Below, one piece after another: positions 12,617-24,496 of a stretch of DNA of 64,000 nt. Under the pieces are notes generated by a model. That model had not been told where the DNA came from. It did no database searches and saw nothing but the letters and a program-made list of their open reading frames with translations. The translations under genes were made by a program, and so were the position numbers. Origin of the DNA: Guyanagaster necrorhizus. Its lineage: Eukaryota > Basidiomycota > Agaricomycetes > Agaricales > Physalacriaceae. The stretch is from positions 944,928 through 1,008,927 of the forward strand of contig NW_025064882.1 in the NCBI RefSeq assembly GCF_019112545.1. The letters are read 5' to 3'. How positions within the stretch are numbered: the first letter of the stretch is position 1; the number at the start of each line of letters is the position of its first letter.

Positions 12617-12624
12617 TCACGTGA
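12617..12624. promoter_or_regulatory. TCACGTGA palindrome in shared TYS1/DnaJ promoter
   Basis: The palindrome TCACGTGA lies between two divergent starts (12552 and 12702). A second ACGTG core (TACGTGTCCC) follows about 13 bases on. The core matches Cbf1-type E-boxes and also resembles ACGTG cores of unfolded-protein-response elements, which would suit an ER chaperone. Role is inferred from position only. Confidence 0.35.
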
Positions 12625-12701
12625 TCAAAATAGATACGTGTCCCGGGAACGATATTGTGGTCAGGCATTACATCTTCTTCCGTGTCTTCTTCCTTGTTGT
12701 C

Positions 12702-14379
12702 ATGTTCTCAGTCTTAGGGCTCACGATTATCCTACTCTCTTCCTTTGCCCTTGCCGCCGACCTCTATAAAGTACTAGACCGTATGTCCCAACCTGTCTCC
12801 TGCATTGTGCCTAATAATGTTCCCCCTAGTACATAAATCCGCGTCAGACAAGGACATACGGCATGCCTACAAGAAACTGAGCAGGAAATTTCATCCGGAC
12901 AAAAACAAAGATTCCGATGCGGAGGACAGATTCGTTGAGATAGCTCACGGTGCGTCTCTCGTCTCTGCGCAAGCCTTCCACGTATTTATGCTCCATCGGG
13001 ATAGCCTACGAAGTTCTCTCGGATCCAAACGTGCGTTCCACCTTGCTCCTTGACCCTGGACAGATCGCTCACTTCTTGCAGAAACGCCAAATATATGACC
13101 GACACGGCGAGGTAATCAAACTCCTTCATTAAGCCTCTTATGTCGCGTTCAATCTGCTCTTAGGAAGGATTAAAGGCCCATGAAGGAGGCCAGGGTCAAG
13201 CAAATCCATTCGACGTGTTTTCGAGCTTCTTTGGTGGAGGATGTGAGTAACGATCTAAATGTTTCAATCTCTCTGCTCAAATGGACGTTCCTTATAGATC
13301 CATCAAGTCAAGTACGTCGTGGCCCGACATCTGTAACCGAATTTGAAGTAGACCTCGCTGATATGTGCGTTCGTAAATGTAAACCACGACAGAATTTATC
13401 TAATTGTTCCTTTCCACAGATACACGGGCCAAAGCATAGATGCAAGTATTTCCCTGTGGACCTGTTTGACGCGTCACACTTAATAACGTAATAGTTCATG
13501 ATCAAGAAGCGGATATTGTGCGACCATTGTAGAGGATCGGGCGCTGCAACAGATGGCGACATACATACATGTTCGGGATGTGGGGGTTCCGGTGTGAAAC
13601 TCGTCAAGCAGCAGGTGTGCCCAGCTATCACGCTCTTTAAATCTGTATGATCGATCCTTCGGTGACAGATTTTCCCGGGAATGTTTGCACAGAGCCAGAC
13701 AACATGTAATGAATGTGGTGGGCGAGGCAAGGTTATTGCACGTAAATGCCCTCATTGCGACGGTCATAAAGTCACGGATCACACTGCGCATTATACGCTT
13801 GAGGTTACCCCTGGCATGCCGGAGGGGCACGAAGTGGTGTTTGAAGGTGAAGGTGACGAGAGTCCGGACTGGGAAGCAGGAGATGTCGTTTTGAGAGTGA
13901 GAAGCCGCAAGAGCAAGGGTGGTTGGAGGCGAAAGGAAACAAGTCTGTACTGGAAGGAAACCATTGGTATTGATGAGGTTCGATCTAACTTACCCTGTCC
14001 TTTTCTCAACCCGGTAACAGTCCACCAGGCGCTCTTAGGCTTTGATCGAAACCTAACTCATCTAGACGGTCATATTGTTAGGCTACAGCGCAAAGGTGTA
14101 ACGCAGCCAGGTAAGTCACCGTCGATGCACCTCTTCATCTTTTGACGGATGTTAGGCTTTGTTGAGGTCATCGAGGGAGAAGGTATGCCACGATTCGAGA
14201 ACCGTCATCTTCACGGAGACCTATTCGTAGAATACAATGTGGTCCTACCAAAACAGCTTTCTCCGCAGCTTCGGAAAAGTGAGCATCATCACCATCTACA
14301 ATGGCGAAGTTTGCTTACCTGTGTAACAGAATTAATGGAAGCATTCGCGTCTGCTGGTTCAACGCATGACGAGCTATAG
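12702..14379 (+). CDS. ER-lumen type I DnaJ/Hsp40 co-chaperone (Scj1/ERdj3-like)
   Basis: It likely stimulates the ER Hsp70 (BiP/Kar2) in folding and disposal of secretory proteins. The ATG at 12702 gives a signal peptide, MFSVLGLTIILLSSFALAAD, running straight into the J domain LYKVLD. The J-domain HPD is in KKLSRKFHPDKNKDSD (about 12870-12910). Four zinc-finger repeats follow: CDHCRGSG, CSGCGGSG, CNECGGRG and CPHCDGHK (13525-13770), then the substrate-binding C-terminal domains. The protein ends ASAGSTHDEL, and HDEL is the fungal ER-retrieval signal, so localisation is well supported. At least eight introns; that at 13442-13494 uses a GC donor by frame. The upstream in-frame alternative start would bury the signal peptide, so 12702 is preferred. 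Divergent from TYS1. Confidence 0.92.
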
Positions 14380-15592
14380 AGTGCATTATAGACCTCTACC
14401 ATTGTATTCCTAACGCGCTGCAATCTATCCTTATTGATCCCACCTCAGCTCACATCTCCAGCAGCCAAAGTGATCGTTATCAGCAAAGCACAGAAACGAA
14501 ATGACTCTCAATAAAACTGATAGATCGTCAGTATCTCCATTGAAGATAGGCAGGTCTCTTTTTTCCCCTATCCATTAGTACGCCAAGGTTCAGTGACTCC
14601 GAGTCGGCTTTCTCCGAGTAAAGAGCTTGTAAGTATGCACTCGTCATCCAAATTGGTCAGTTTTCTACACTATGAGCAACTTATACGTGAATAAATCAGA
14701 CGAAAATCGTTGGCAACACATCGAGTTCCGGTAAGAAGGATCCGGAGACGGAAAAGAGAACGTGGTGGGTCTATATTCAATCTATAAATATTTGATCAGA
14801 TCTCCGAGATGCCATTCGAGGTAGTTGCTAAGTAACTGGGTGGAAACGTGATTCGTCCGACAACGTGTATTCTATATCTTGGCTTTCACCTGACTCAAGG
14901 TTGGGAAATTTGGCGCTTTTCTAGCCTTTCATCAAGTTGTGACGAATACTTCCGCTCTCTGCCCGAGAACGCCACGGTGCCGTAGGTGACTCACCTGTCG
15001 CTGCAAACATGAATTAGTAGCATCAAGTAGGTGTGCGACTGATTTTCGATTCTCGACTTTCGACGAAAGGATCGATCACATTATCACTGCTTTAGGCAGC
15101 CAAATGAAAGCTCAGTAAGTGCTTTCTACGAAATATTCCCAGCAGTCACGCTATTACTAACGTCCCGCGTCCCACGGTCCCAGTAATTCACCCGTTCAGT
15201 TACCAAGGAAGGATCAACGAGTACACCCTTCCAACTTCCAGCGGGGTTGGCGGGCTCAGACTTGTATACAAACTGTGATCTCCATGGATACCCATTATAT
15301 TCTGTGCCAAGAGAATTTGGCCTTGGTATTTAAGACAGTGAGAGACGAACCATGAAAATAAGCACATCCGTTCCAGCCCAGCCTCGCTTTAAATTTGGCC
15401 TGGTTGCCTTGCAGCAGTCGGTTTCCCTCCTTCTCTCCTTTCGTTCATTCGTCTTCTCTCTTTTGGCCCCGGTCGGCTTTCTGATTGCTCTAGGTAAGTC
15501 GAACTTTATTGCAGAGCAAACTCCTTAATCACTAGCGCCATGTAGGTAGCAGATCCATCTTTTTCTATTAACTTCGTCTTCGTTTTTTTGCC
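14380..15592. other. Intergenic, 1.2 kb; promoter of the small secreted protein
   Basis: No coding exon or RNA gene is supported. A TATA-like TATTTAAG lies near 15327. A likely 5'-leader intron runs from GTAAGT near 15495 to TAG near 15545, just before the start codon at 15593. The rest is featureless. Confidence 0.4.
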
Positions 15593-16370
15593 ATGTTTGC
15601 TCCCTTTGTCCTGGTCCTAGCTTTGGCATCTGTTGTCCTCAGTAGTCCTTTGTGGCAGCGACGCGAGATTCGTAGGTTCTGAATTATTCTGAACTTGCAC
15701 GATCCTTATGAATTGTCTCTAGGTCGCAACGCCGATGTGTCATTGAGTAATTGGGGTGGTTTCCAGTCCTTGAACGGGTTCGATGATTTCAATGGTGTTG
15801 GTAACTTTGACGGATCCAATAATGTTCAAACCGTTGTGGTCCAGGAGGAACAGACCGTCTGCGAAGTCCAGAGTATTGAAGTCATCCAACAAAAACTAGT
15901 TGTTCTTCGGGAGATGGTAAAGAAGTAAGCTGCGACGTATTCCTTACCAAGTCATGACTTACCACATAATCGGAGCAGAGTCATTACGGAGCAAATCTGC
16001 GAAGTAGAGGTTCAGACCATCGTCCTTGAACAGTTCTCCTCTGGCATTGGCAGCTTCAGCAGCGACTTGCTCCGCCAATCTGGCCGGCAGGTTGGATTTG
16101 ATAGCAATGTTGCTAGCAAGATTTCTCAGCTGGTCAATGAAGATGGCTCGCTCAGTTCTTCCGACCTTGGCTTCTCAGGTATTATTCTGTTTTCTCCTGT
16201 TTAAATCGAATATCTAAGACGGCACATTAGGTAGTGATGTAGGCAATAATACGGTAGTGGCGGCAGGATCCAACTGGAACAACACTACTTCGCCGTCTTC
16301 TGTGCAGAGTGCTTTAACAGCAGCCCAGGCAGCTGCAGGTTTTGTATCTCTTCCCTCTCAGACTGCGTGA
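15593..16370 (+). CDS. Small secreted protein of unknown function
   Basis: The ATG at 15593 gives a clear signal peptide, MFAPFVLVLALASVVLSSP, followed by a WQRRE segment that could be a dibasic processing site. The mature part, about 190 residues over at least four exons, has Val/Gln/Glu-rich segments with two cysteines, around EEQTVCEVQSIEVIQQKLVVL and VITEQICEVEVQTIVLEQF. These look like two related half-repeats, each with a single Cys. It then becomes Ser/Asn-rich and ends SLPSQTA. I do not recognise a named domain. Such signal-peptide, low-complexity proteins are common in mushroom secretomes. Splicing of the first intron (about 15673-15721) restores REIRRNADV. Function unknown. Confidence 0.7.
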
Positions 16371-16645
16371 GCGCACTCATTTGTTACACAATTTCCCCCC
16401 TATAATGGTATTGGATGTTGCCTTATATATCGTGGACTATTCCTGGTCACCTCCTTTTACTCTTGGATCCGATATATACTCGTGTATATAATGTTTCCCT
16501 TTTCCAAATTGAAGACAGAGCAGGCACGAGATACCCTTACGACATACATTGGACACGATGAAAGGTTAGGTCAGCGACCGGCTCACGGTTGGAAAGTTTA
16601 TTATACAGTACAGGTTTGAGATACAGTGACGATGGATGGTGTGAT

Positions 16646-19566
16646 TTATGCTAAATAATTGTACGACTTACGATCCTCGCATCGTTCCAGATACTCTCGC
16701 TTCATGAAGAATCAACCACTACGACAACTACATAAATGGAAAGTAGTCCTCACCTCAATCAAACCCTCAATCCGCTTCTTGATATCCAAAGGATTGGGTT
16801 GGAATCGGCCAGCCAGAAGAGGTGTCACTTCATTGACGAGTTCGTTGTGCGTCATGTGCTTCCGCAGTTTCATCACGCGTACGATGCATGCCTTAGAACC
16901 ACATTAGTAGAGGATGTCGACCAGTGTTACGCACATACCTCAGTCTGATGACGTCGCTCTTCATCAATCCGATCTCGCGTTTCTCTCCTCTCGCTTGAAG
17001 TTTCTACTTTCGAAGAGACGGTGCTGATTTTGATCTTTTGAAGTTGAGAAGTGAAATCTGAATTGAAACAAAAAGAGTCGGAGGTGTCAACGTCACGACC
17101 CGGTGGGTGCTTCTTCAGGATCTTGAATTTGGCACAAGCCAAGGATTGCAAGTGACGTTTGAGATCGGTGTGATCTATTGCCGTCAACTCTTGAATTTCC
17201 TGTCGGAAATCCATAATCTAGTTCCTGAAGATAAGAAGATGTTCATACCTTGTAAGAAAGAAAATCGTCATCTTTCACATCTTCAAAGAGAAGCAGAATG
17301 ACCAGAGCAAACGTCGAAACATTGAGGTCATGTTTCCGTTGCTTGAACTTGACCCGTACATCCGCATTTCCGAGGGAGTATTGCCATGTTAACCGTCTTC
17401 CAGAATGCCGCGACAGATAAAATTGCTCGAACTGTTTGCATGTTTTGTTCATTTGCTGCGGTATCGTACAAGGTGAATTGGAATGGGTCATTGGCCAAAA
17501 CGTTGCTGTCATCACAGTAACAGATAACTCGATGCAGGGTTTCTGTATACAAGATGAGATCAGGACGTTGCCCAAGAATACTGCAATCTTACGCACGGAA
17601 ATACCAGGTTTTTGCAGATAGTTCCTGAATTCGTTCATAGTGTCAATCGACACCTTCATGTCATTGAACATGCCCTCCAGTTTCTGCGTGAACTGATAGC
17701 CGCACTCAACCTTGAGTTTCGCCAACATCCCACGTTCGGCATCATCCGATACGGACCGTTTAAGAAGGAGCCGTTTGGCCAAATGACCCTTGTAATACCG
17801 CTCAAATACATCTTTCTCTCCAAGGAATCGGAACACTGTGATGGTCTTATCAAGGACAAGATCCACCTCTGTATCGGTTTTCTGGCGAGAACTTCAGCCG
17901 TTGTCAATGGTAAGAGAAGTTGGATTACCCCTTTTAACCCCCTCCTTAGATGATCATCAATGAAGAGGGAGATGAACTCCGAACACCTGCTGTTAACATT
18001 CACGAAGGATCCAAAAGCCTAAAACCAAGAATCAGCGGATAGAGAACTTAAAGAGATTTAAATAATTCTACCTCGTTCAGAGCACTCTCAAGATCCCTGT
18101 CACTACCAAATGCGCTTTTCCATACAATATCGAACTTGTCTTTAAGATCAAGCACATCCTGGACCCATTTGAGAGCGAGACCCAATGTCTGTACACCTGA
18201 AGCGGCAGGCTTGGATTTCCCTTTCCCTTTCCCGTTAGAATTATCTCCTTGAGCGTCGTCTTGTTCATCCCAATCGACGCTCAATGAAGATTGATTTATA
18301 TCACGCCCGCGTCGGGAAATAGAGTCCTTGAGAGCACGCTTCAGACAAGTCATTCCTGTAGGCACCATCGAGTACAGCCGGAACAGCCTTGCCACGTCTT
18401 CTATCTTGTCTGTATCGATCATGACATCCAAACCAGAGTTCTCCATAGAGATGACATTGCCCAAATGTGCTGTCAAGAGGCAGTCCTGAAGTATTTGGCG
18501 TAACGGCAAAGCGGTTTGTGACGATAGATAGTGATGTGCACGGGATTCCTCTGCCTGTAAGGCATTTTCTACCTTGAGGAAGCTGAGTGATAAAGTCATT
18601 AACGAGACAAGAAAACGGAACACACGCGACGCAGATACTCGGGAGCATCACATGAAATAAGTAACCTTTTTCCCTCTGCTTCATAGAACGAACGACTCTT
18701 CTTCAAAAGAGCGGGCTCTAGATCCTCCTTGTATACGGTAGGTCCGCCCGCAGAAGTCTGCAAAGTGAGGAAAACATCGACACAGCCCTTGACGGCGGAA
18801 CGATTGATAGTGTATCCCTCGCGCTCAAATTCGATTTGGGTTAATATCGCTGTTATGACATGCTCTTTTATCGGCGGGCGAAAGATATGTTCTAAGAACA
18901 ACGTAAGACCAGTTTCCCAAGTTTCTGGTACCTCGGCAGCTTTAGTGTACACGCGATCCTGCGATGTTTGTGAAGCAATGATCAACGCTGACCGTAGTAA
19001 TGACTTACCATATACTTGAGTATCTGCCCCAATTTCGACATATTGCCTAGATGGTCGTCCCATATGCTTTTTAATGCTTTCAAGAGCATTTCGGCCTCGT
19101 TACTCTTCTGCAGAGATTCCTGGCTCGCGCCCGAAGGAAAGACTGGCGCAACCTGCTCTCTTAAAAGATATTCCAGGTTCTCTGATATGAGAGATTTGAC
19201 GCCCTTGTATAGCATTTCCCCTTGGCGGTAGAGGACCATATTGTAGGCGAAACGGTGATTCTCCTCGAATGAAAGGTTGCAGGCATTGTGGTTCTGGATC
19301 TCTTTGATGTTCTTGGACAATTCTGACCATGTCTGCTGCGCAGAAAACTCTGGGCCATGCTGAGAAAGAATCAGCTGAGTCGTATCATGAATCGATGGAT
19401 GAATGTACCCGACGTGGCGCTACCTTTGAGGAGGGAGAATAGCTTAGATTCTTTCTCGACCATTGGCAAAGGGACACGTACGATCCTAACTCTTCCTCCG
19501 AGTCGCCGTGCTGCAGGGCATCAATACACATGATCCAAATAGCTTTGAACACGCACTTGTCGTCAT
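16646..19566 (-). CDS. CUL3: Cullin-3, scaffold of CUL3-RING ubiquitin ligase
   Basis: Scaffold that joins BTB adaptors to the RING protein Rbx1 for ubiquitination. The N-terminal exons read [17 protein letters not shown] and [20 protein letters not shown], matching the CUL3 N-terminus closely. The cullin-homology region carries [17 protein letters not shown] and [19 protein letters not shown]. The neddylation segment, after splicing near 16935, is [13 protein letters not shown], with the acceptor Lys in VMK. The C-terminus, [17 protein letters not shown], resembles CUL3 (EDRK then YxYxA) rather than CUL1 or CUL4. About 760 residues with roughly a dozen introns. The first exon is inferred: ATG at 19566 followed by a 45-base intron gives [13 protein letters not shown], like the basic N-termini of other cullin-3 proteins. 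That start is moderate in confidence; the rest is strong. Confidence 0.9.
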
Positions 19567-19893
19567 GGCAGAAAGCAAGAATAGATTCACAGGAAGCAAC
19601 TACTAGCCGCGGTGACCATGAATGAAGGCTGTTATTTCCCAGCTACCGATCGATGACGCAGCGTTGTCGGCTGCTTCGGACTTCACATGTTAATAAATTA
19701 TCATCTGAGTTCTCCTTTCCGGAAACATGATAATGTTTAATGCGCATGCAAACAGTACATGTGTAAAGCATGAATATGAATAATGGCACAATACATGTGG
19801 CAGCTTTGTATCGATAACATAATGGTAGATAATGCGAAACGAATTGACGGAAAAGCAAAAGAAAGAACAGTAAGAATATAAATCTAGCAAATG
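19567..19893. other. Intergenic between exportin-T and cullin-3
   Basis: AT-rich, about 330 bases, no gene seen. It should hold the 3' end of the exportin-T transcript and the promoter of cullin-3, both on the minus strand. Confidence 0.4.
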
Positions 19894-22800
19894 CTATGGG
19901 TTTGAACGTGAGGAACGAACAAAATCTGTAAAGTATTTTCGGAAACCTCTGGCATCAAGATCCCGCAATTTGGTAGTGAAGTCAAGGGCCATCTCTGATG
20001 GCCAATTTTGTGAGGGGAGAAAGACGGTCAAGAGATAATCGTAAGCCTCAGATCCTCGTGTTCTAGTGACAGTATGCAGGAAGTTGGCAACTTCTTGCAA
20101 GACCTGGCGATAAAATTGAAACCTGTGTATTAAGAAGCGAGTCCACAAAGACATACCAGCGTAACTTGACCATCCTTAACATTTAGATCTGGTGCAGCAG
20201 GCACGCGGAAGGCAGTCGGGATAAGTCTTTCATACACAAATCTTTCGAACCCTGGCAAAGATTCCACAGATTCATTGCCGATTGTGGCTGCCTGACCAGG
20301 GGCGGCCCAGATCGTCACACAACGACTCAGAAAATTAAAAGCGGACTTTTGGCTAGGAGGGTCCGAGGCATCTTCAGCAATGCCAATCATGGATTGCATC
20401 AGCGACTCAAATGTAGGATTATTTCCTGACGAAGGAAACAATGAGCAAGAGTTACAGTTTCCTGCCACACCATGCGCTCACGTTCTGAGATGAGGACTCT
20501 GTGCAGCTTCGAAGAGACAACGCTATTGAGCAGAGCCAAATATGCCTTCTTAGTTTCCAGGTGTGCCCGTTGGCCATCCGGATCGCCTATTGGTTGTGTC
20601 AATATATTGCCGATGTGCCCACTCAACGGGCCAATGAGCTCATCGAGCACAGCAAACATATCACTCTGAATGAACGGATTCATGAAGCCATAGATGTTAC
20701 TAGATAGAAGAGACGACGAACCTGAAGTTTGTAAATCAACAGGCCGATGAAGTTCACAAAATCAACCAGTTCTGTTGGTTGGAAATGGACAAGTAGATTG
20801 CCCATGAGAGTAGGGATATAGTGTGTTACACCAGGTCCAGCAGCCGCTAAAATCCGGGCGAAAGCGAACCGCGTCTGTTTAATAGCTGAGTAAATGTTTT
20901 AAAACAACATATGAACACCCACCGCATCGCGAACAATTCTAAAGACGTTCATGTTTTCTAAACATACCAGGATGGCTTGGGCTACTTGCGTGAAAACATC
21001 CAACGATGGCAAAACATACCCGGGAGGAGTTGGTGAGGGATAGTCAGGATAACCTTTGGCAATGGTACCAAGGGCCATGATGATATGATGGGTGGTGACG
21101 ATAGGTCCTATATCCTGAGTCCCCTCGCAAGCCCGAAGACTGTCCGACAAGTTATCCATCAGCGGCTTTACGAAGGACAACAAATGTGCTGCAGGCTGAT
21201 CTAAACTCTTGGCAGATAATGAGCAAAGGATTCCGACTGCTTCGTAGAGGAAAAGTTGGGAATCGAACGCAGGATCTCTTGCTGCATCAGTCAAAATATC
21301 CGTTTCCACATCATCAGGTTCTGGAATATGAATCTGTATAGGAAGCAGATCCCGGATGCTGTGAGTGAGCGTGGTACAGATGTCTGGTGGTACATCGTTT
21401 TTAGTTTCCTTGATGAATCGGGAGAACAAATAGGAGAGGCGTGATCGAAATGCTTGATTGGAATTGCGAAGACCCCTGAATGGCGGTAAAAAAATGGCTC
21501 AGACGACGTTGTTCAGACTCACCGCGTATCTACCATGGCCTCAAGGGTTGGCAAAATACACTCTTTGCGTACTTTGAAGAAGTCTGTGTATCGAGTCACT
21601 GTTTCGAAGAATTGCAGAGCTACTGTGCGATGTGGGTAACCCGACAAGCCCGATTGTACCAAGGCCAATAATAACTGCCCGTGAGTGGTCAAGGTATACA
21701 CCGAGTAGTTAGTGCCTTTCCTTTTCTCCTTGTCTATGACAGAGGGAGTATGACAGAAGGCGGCACGACCTTTCCCTCCGCCTACATTACAACTATTTAG
21801 CATTGTCAGTCATCCGTGATTCAAAGGGCTTTACTTTTGTTGACCTCTCCGAAGATGTATACCATGTAAATGCCTAGTTCGGCTTCGTACCACTCCATGA
21901 CTACGCCATTTTGATAGGCGGACATCGTGTTCAGCGCCAAAGTGCGTACTGAGTCGGTAACCAGGTCCTGATCGATAATTAACACAGAGTCCATGAAATT
22001 GCGTAATTCCTATAGTTCCTTGTCAGTGAAAAGTATGATGATTAGCAAAATGCATGCCCTGCGAAGTTTCTCAAACTCGGCATTGTCATCTTCGTCCAGA
22101 TCATCAGGATCAGCTTCAGAATCCCATTTCATCTTTGTTAAGATAACTTGTAGAAGAGACGAGAGGAAGGAGCGTTTTGATTCATCGATAGGATCTGAAG
22201 AGACTTTTCGACTGCGCTTGTACTGTAAAAAAAATTGTCAGTGGTTTCGTAGAAAAGGCAAGAGTGGTAGTCATACATTTGCAAGAATAGCCTGAAGGAG
22301 AGGAAATACAGTGGAGGACGTATCGTCATATTCATCAGACATAAATCGAAGCAGGACCGGTAAACATTGAGAGAGGTAGTCGGTAGCCTCAGAACGCACT
22401 TGTCCGTTGGGACAATCCTATTGGTGACGATGAGAGCTGGTGTCAGATTGAAGGAGATTGAGAGAGTACGGACCTCTAATTTTGTTAATTCTAAGCCAAA
22501 TACGTTGAATAGTTTTCCCAAAGACTCCCGGTACGATTCTTCACCCTCGTCGGTTTCCGAGCCTCTTTCCAGTTGCTGCTGTCGAGTCTTGGCTTCGAGA
22601 GCATCTATGACCTGTCCCAAAGAGAGGACTTTAATGAGTTGAAGCTTGTCGCCAGGTTCTTTAAGCCCTTTCGCGACGATGCGTAGCAATGCCACACAAG
22701 TAGCTAGTCGGATTGGTAACGACGGATCAGCCAACAGTGCGAACAGAAGAGGCACAGTGGTTGGCGTGATTGTCAAATTAATATCAATCCACCCTGTATA

Positions 22801-23832
22801 TGCCAACATTAAGACCGTAAAAACTGGAGGTATAGTTTGTCACGCACCCACATAGGATCCGAATGTTCTGATACCCCAGTCTACAACTTCAGTAACCTCA
22901 TCTAGTTCCCGATTTGCAGAAGAACCCTGATCCTTGCGAATGTTTACCATCCTCTCCGATCCTTCAGCCACTATAGTTAAGACCGCCTCATTAATCCTCA
23001 CTGCGTCTCTCTCCCTTACAGCATCTCTGACGCGACTGTCCCGCGTTGCTCGTATAGTAGTGTACTGTCGGGCAGCTTTTATCAGCTGATCTGCAACCTC
23101 GCCTGAGATTTCTAGTACGATATGAAAGAAGAGGAGGGAGATATGTCGATTATAAGAAGATGATTCCGAAGATCGTATAAGTGTGAATATATCAGCGAAA
23201 AATGTTGGCCATTGTTCCATATAGGTGCAGAGAAAGAATAGCGTCAAAGTGTGCGAGAACTTGTTGCGAAGGACTAGCATAAAATTTAGCAGAGCAAGGG
23301 AAGAAGAAAGCCGTCGACGCACAAGAAGCACTGGATTCTGACGACCCATAGACATACTCGGATTGAATGTAGGATACCAGAGTTTGTTGCAATGTCTGGA
23401 ATGTTTCCTGATCCAAGGGTTCAAACCTGGAAGCAAGTCATAAGTCAATCAGCCACACAACAGTCAATGTAACGAATTAAAGTTCTTCAGAACACATTGT
23501 ACTCTTCTGAGCATGCGCTTCTTCGTAAACAACAATCTTGGGGTATTGGCGAGGTACAAGAGAAGTTTGCTGGAGAAATGCAGATGCCCCACTCACCGAC
23601 TCTCCAAGAACGCATCCAACACACGCAAGGCAAAGAAACGAGCCTGCGCCGGGTATTTTCGAACCCTTTCAGAGGTGGCGTCGACAAATAGGGATAGAGC
23701 GATTCGCCAAGTCTCTGTGGCGTTTTGTTCGATAGTAGAAAGATAGGCCAAAGCCTCTGGATGCAACGGAGTTTGTGCAGGATCAGATGCGACTGTAATT
23801 GCTTGCACGACCCTATCGATTTCTTGCTCCAT
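19894..23832 (-). CDS. LOS1: Exportin-T, nuclear tRNA export receptor (LOS1/XPOT)
   Basis: Karyopherin that carries mature tRNA out of the nucleus with Ran-GTP. The start at 23832 gives MEQEIDRVVQAITVASD, with an importin-beta-like N-terminal repeat following (TWRIALSLFVDATSERV, ARFFALRVLDAFLESR). Many helical repeat exons fill 20130-23450, for example SVIDKEKRKGTNYSVYTLTT and FRIVRDAVGVHMLF. The last exon reads LPSQNWPSEMALDFTTKLRD and ends YFTDFVRSSRSNP. This is the conserved C-terminus of fungal and animal exportin-T. Size is about 1,050 residues with around 15 introns. A leucine codon just upstream (TTG) gives a longer frame, but ATG at 23832 is the natural start. A CACGTG lies 142 bases upstream. 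Confidence 0.88.
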
Positions 23833-24496
23833 GTCCAAAACAAAAGAGCGAGGACGTTAAGTGAGCCTTGAAACACGCGAGACAATGCTCAGCAGAAGGA
23901 CAGAGACAAGGATATTGCAGAATTAGAACACAAATGGATCTCCAAAAGATCGATTTCATTGGTACAAGCTCATCACGTGCGACTGAAATCTGAGATCTTC
24001 CCGAATAAGTCAATTTTCAATGCATCGTCACTACATAAGTAGCTCTCACACGACCCTGCGACATACTACCACATAATTCAGAAAGCAAATATTTGTTGTC
24101 TTCAGAATACATCCTCGTGCCGGCATGTCTCTATAAGGTGTTCTTGACCAACGCGATCACGTTCTCACAGCTTAGCCCCGGGCCCGGGACGCTTGAGCAA
24201 CTTCAGAGTCTAGACAAGGACATTTAAAGGTTGTCGATAGTTTCGTTAATGAACAGGTATATCAATTTTGATGACGCTGTGAAAGTGATGGTAACTCCGG
24301 GACCGCAAACCTCCCTCTCTGCTAAATCAAACCAGACCGCAACTCCTACCATGTTTCTCTGCGACTCTGTCAAGATTTGGCGCAGCATTTTGTCCGATGA
24401 CTGCCCTGTTGGTCGAAGTTAAAAGACACGTACGGGAAAGGTGGCTGTACAGGGGTCGTGGCGCATCTTGCAGGTCCGCTCCGAATTGATCTCACA
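23833..24496. other. Intergenic; exportin-T promoter
   Basis: About 660 bases with no gene supported. CACGTG is at 23974-23979. A GC-rich palindrome, CCCGGGCCCGGG, lies near 24177-24188. Confidence 0.4.
23974..23979. promoter_or_regulatory. CACGTG site upstream of exportin-T
   Basis: CACGTG palindrome 142 bases before the exportin-T start codon. Same core as upstream of RecQ, TYS1, Bub1 and the Gly/Met-rich gene. Function is inferred. Confidence 0.28.
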
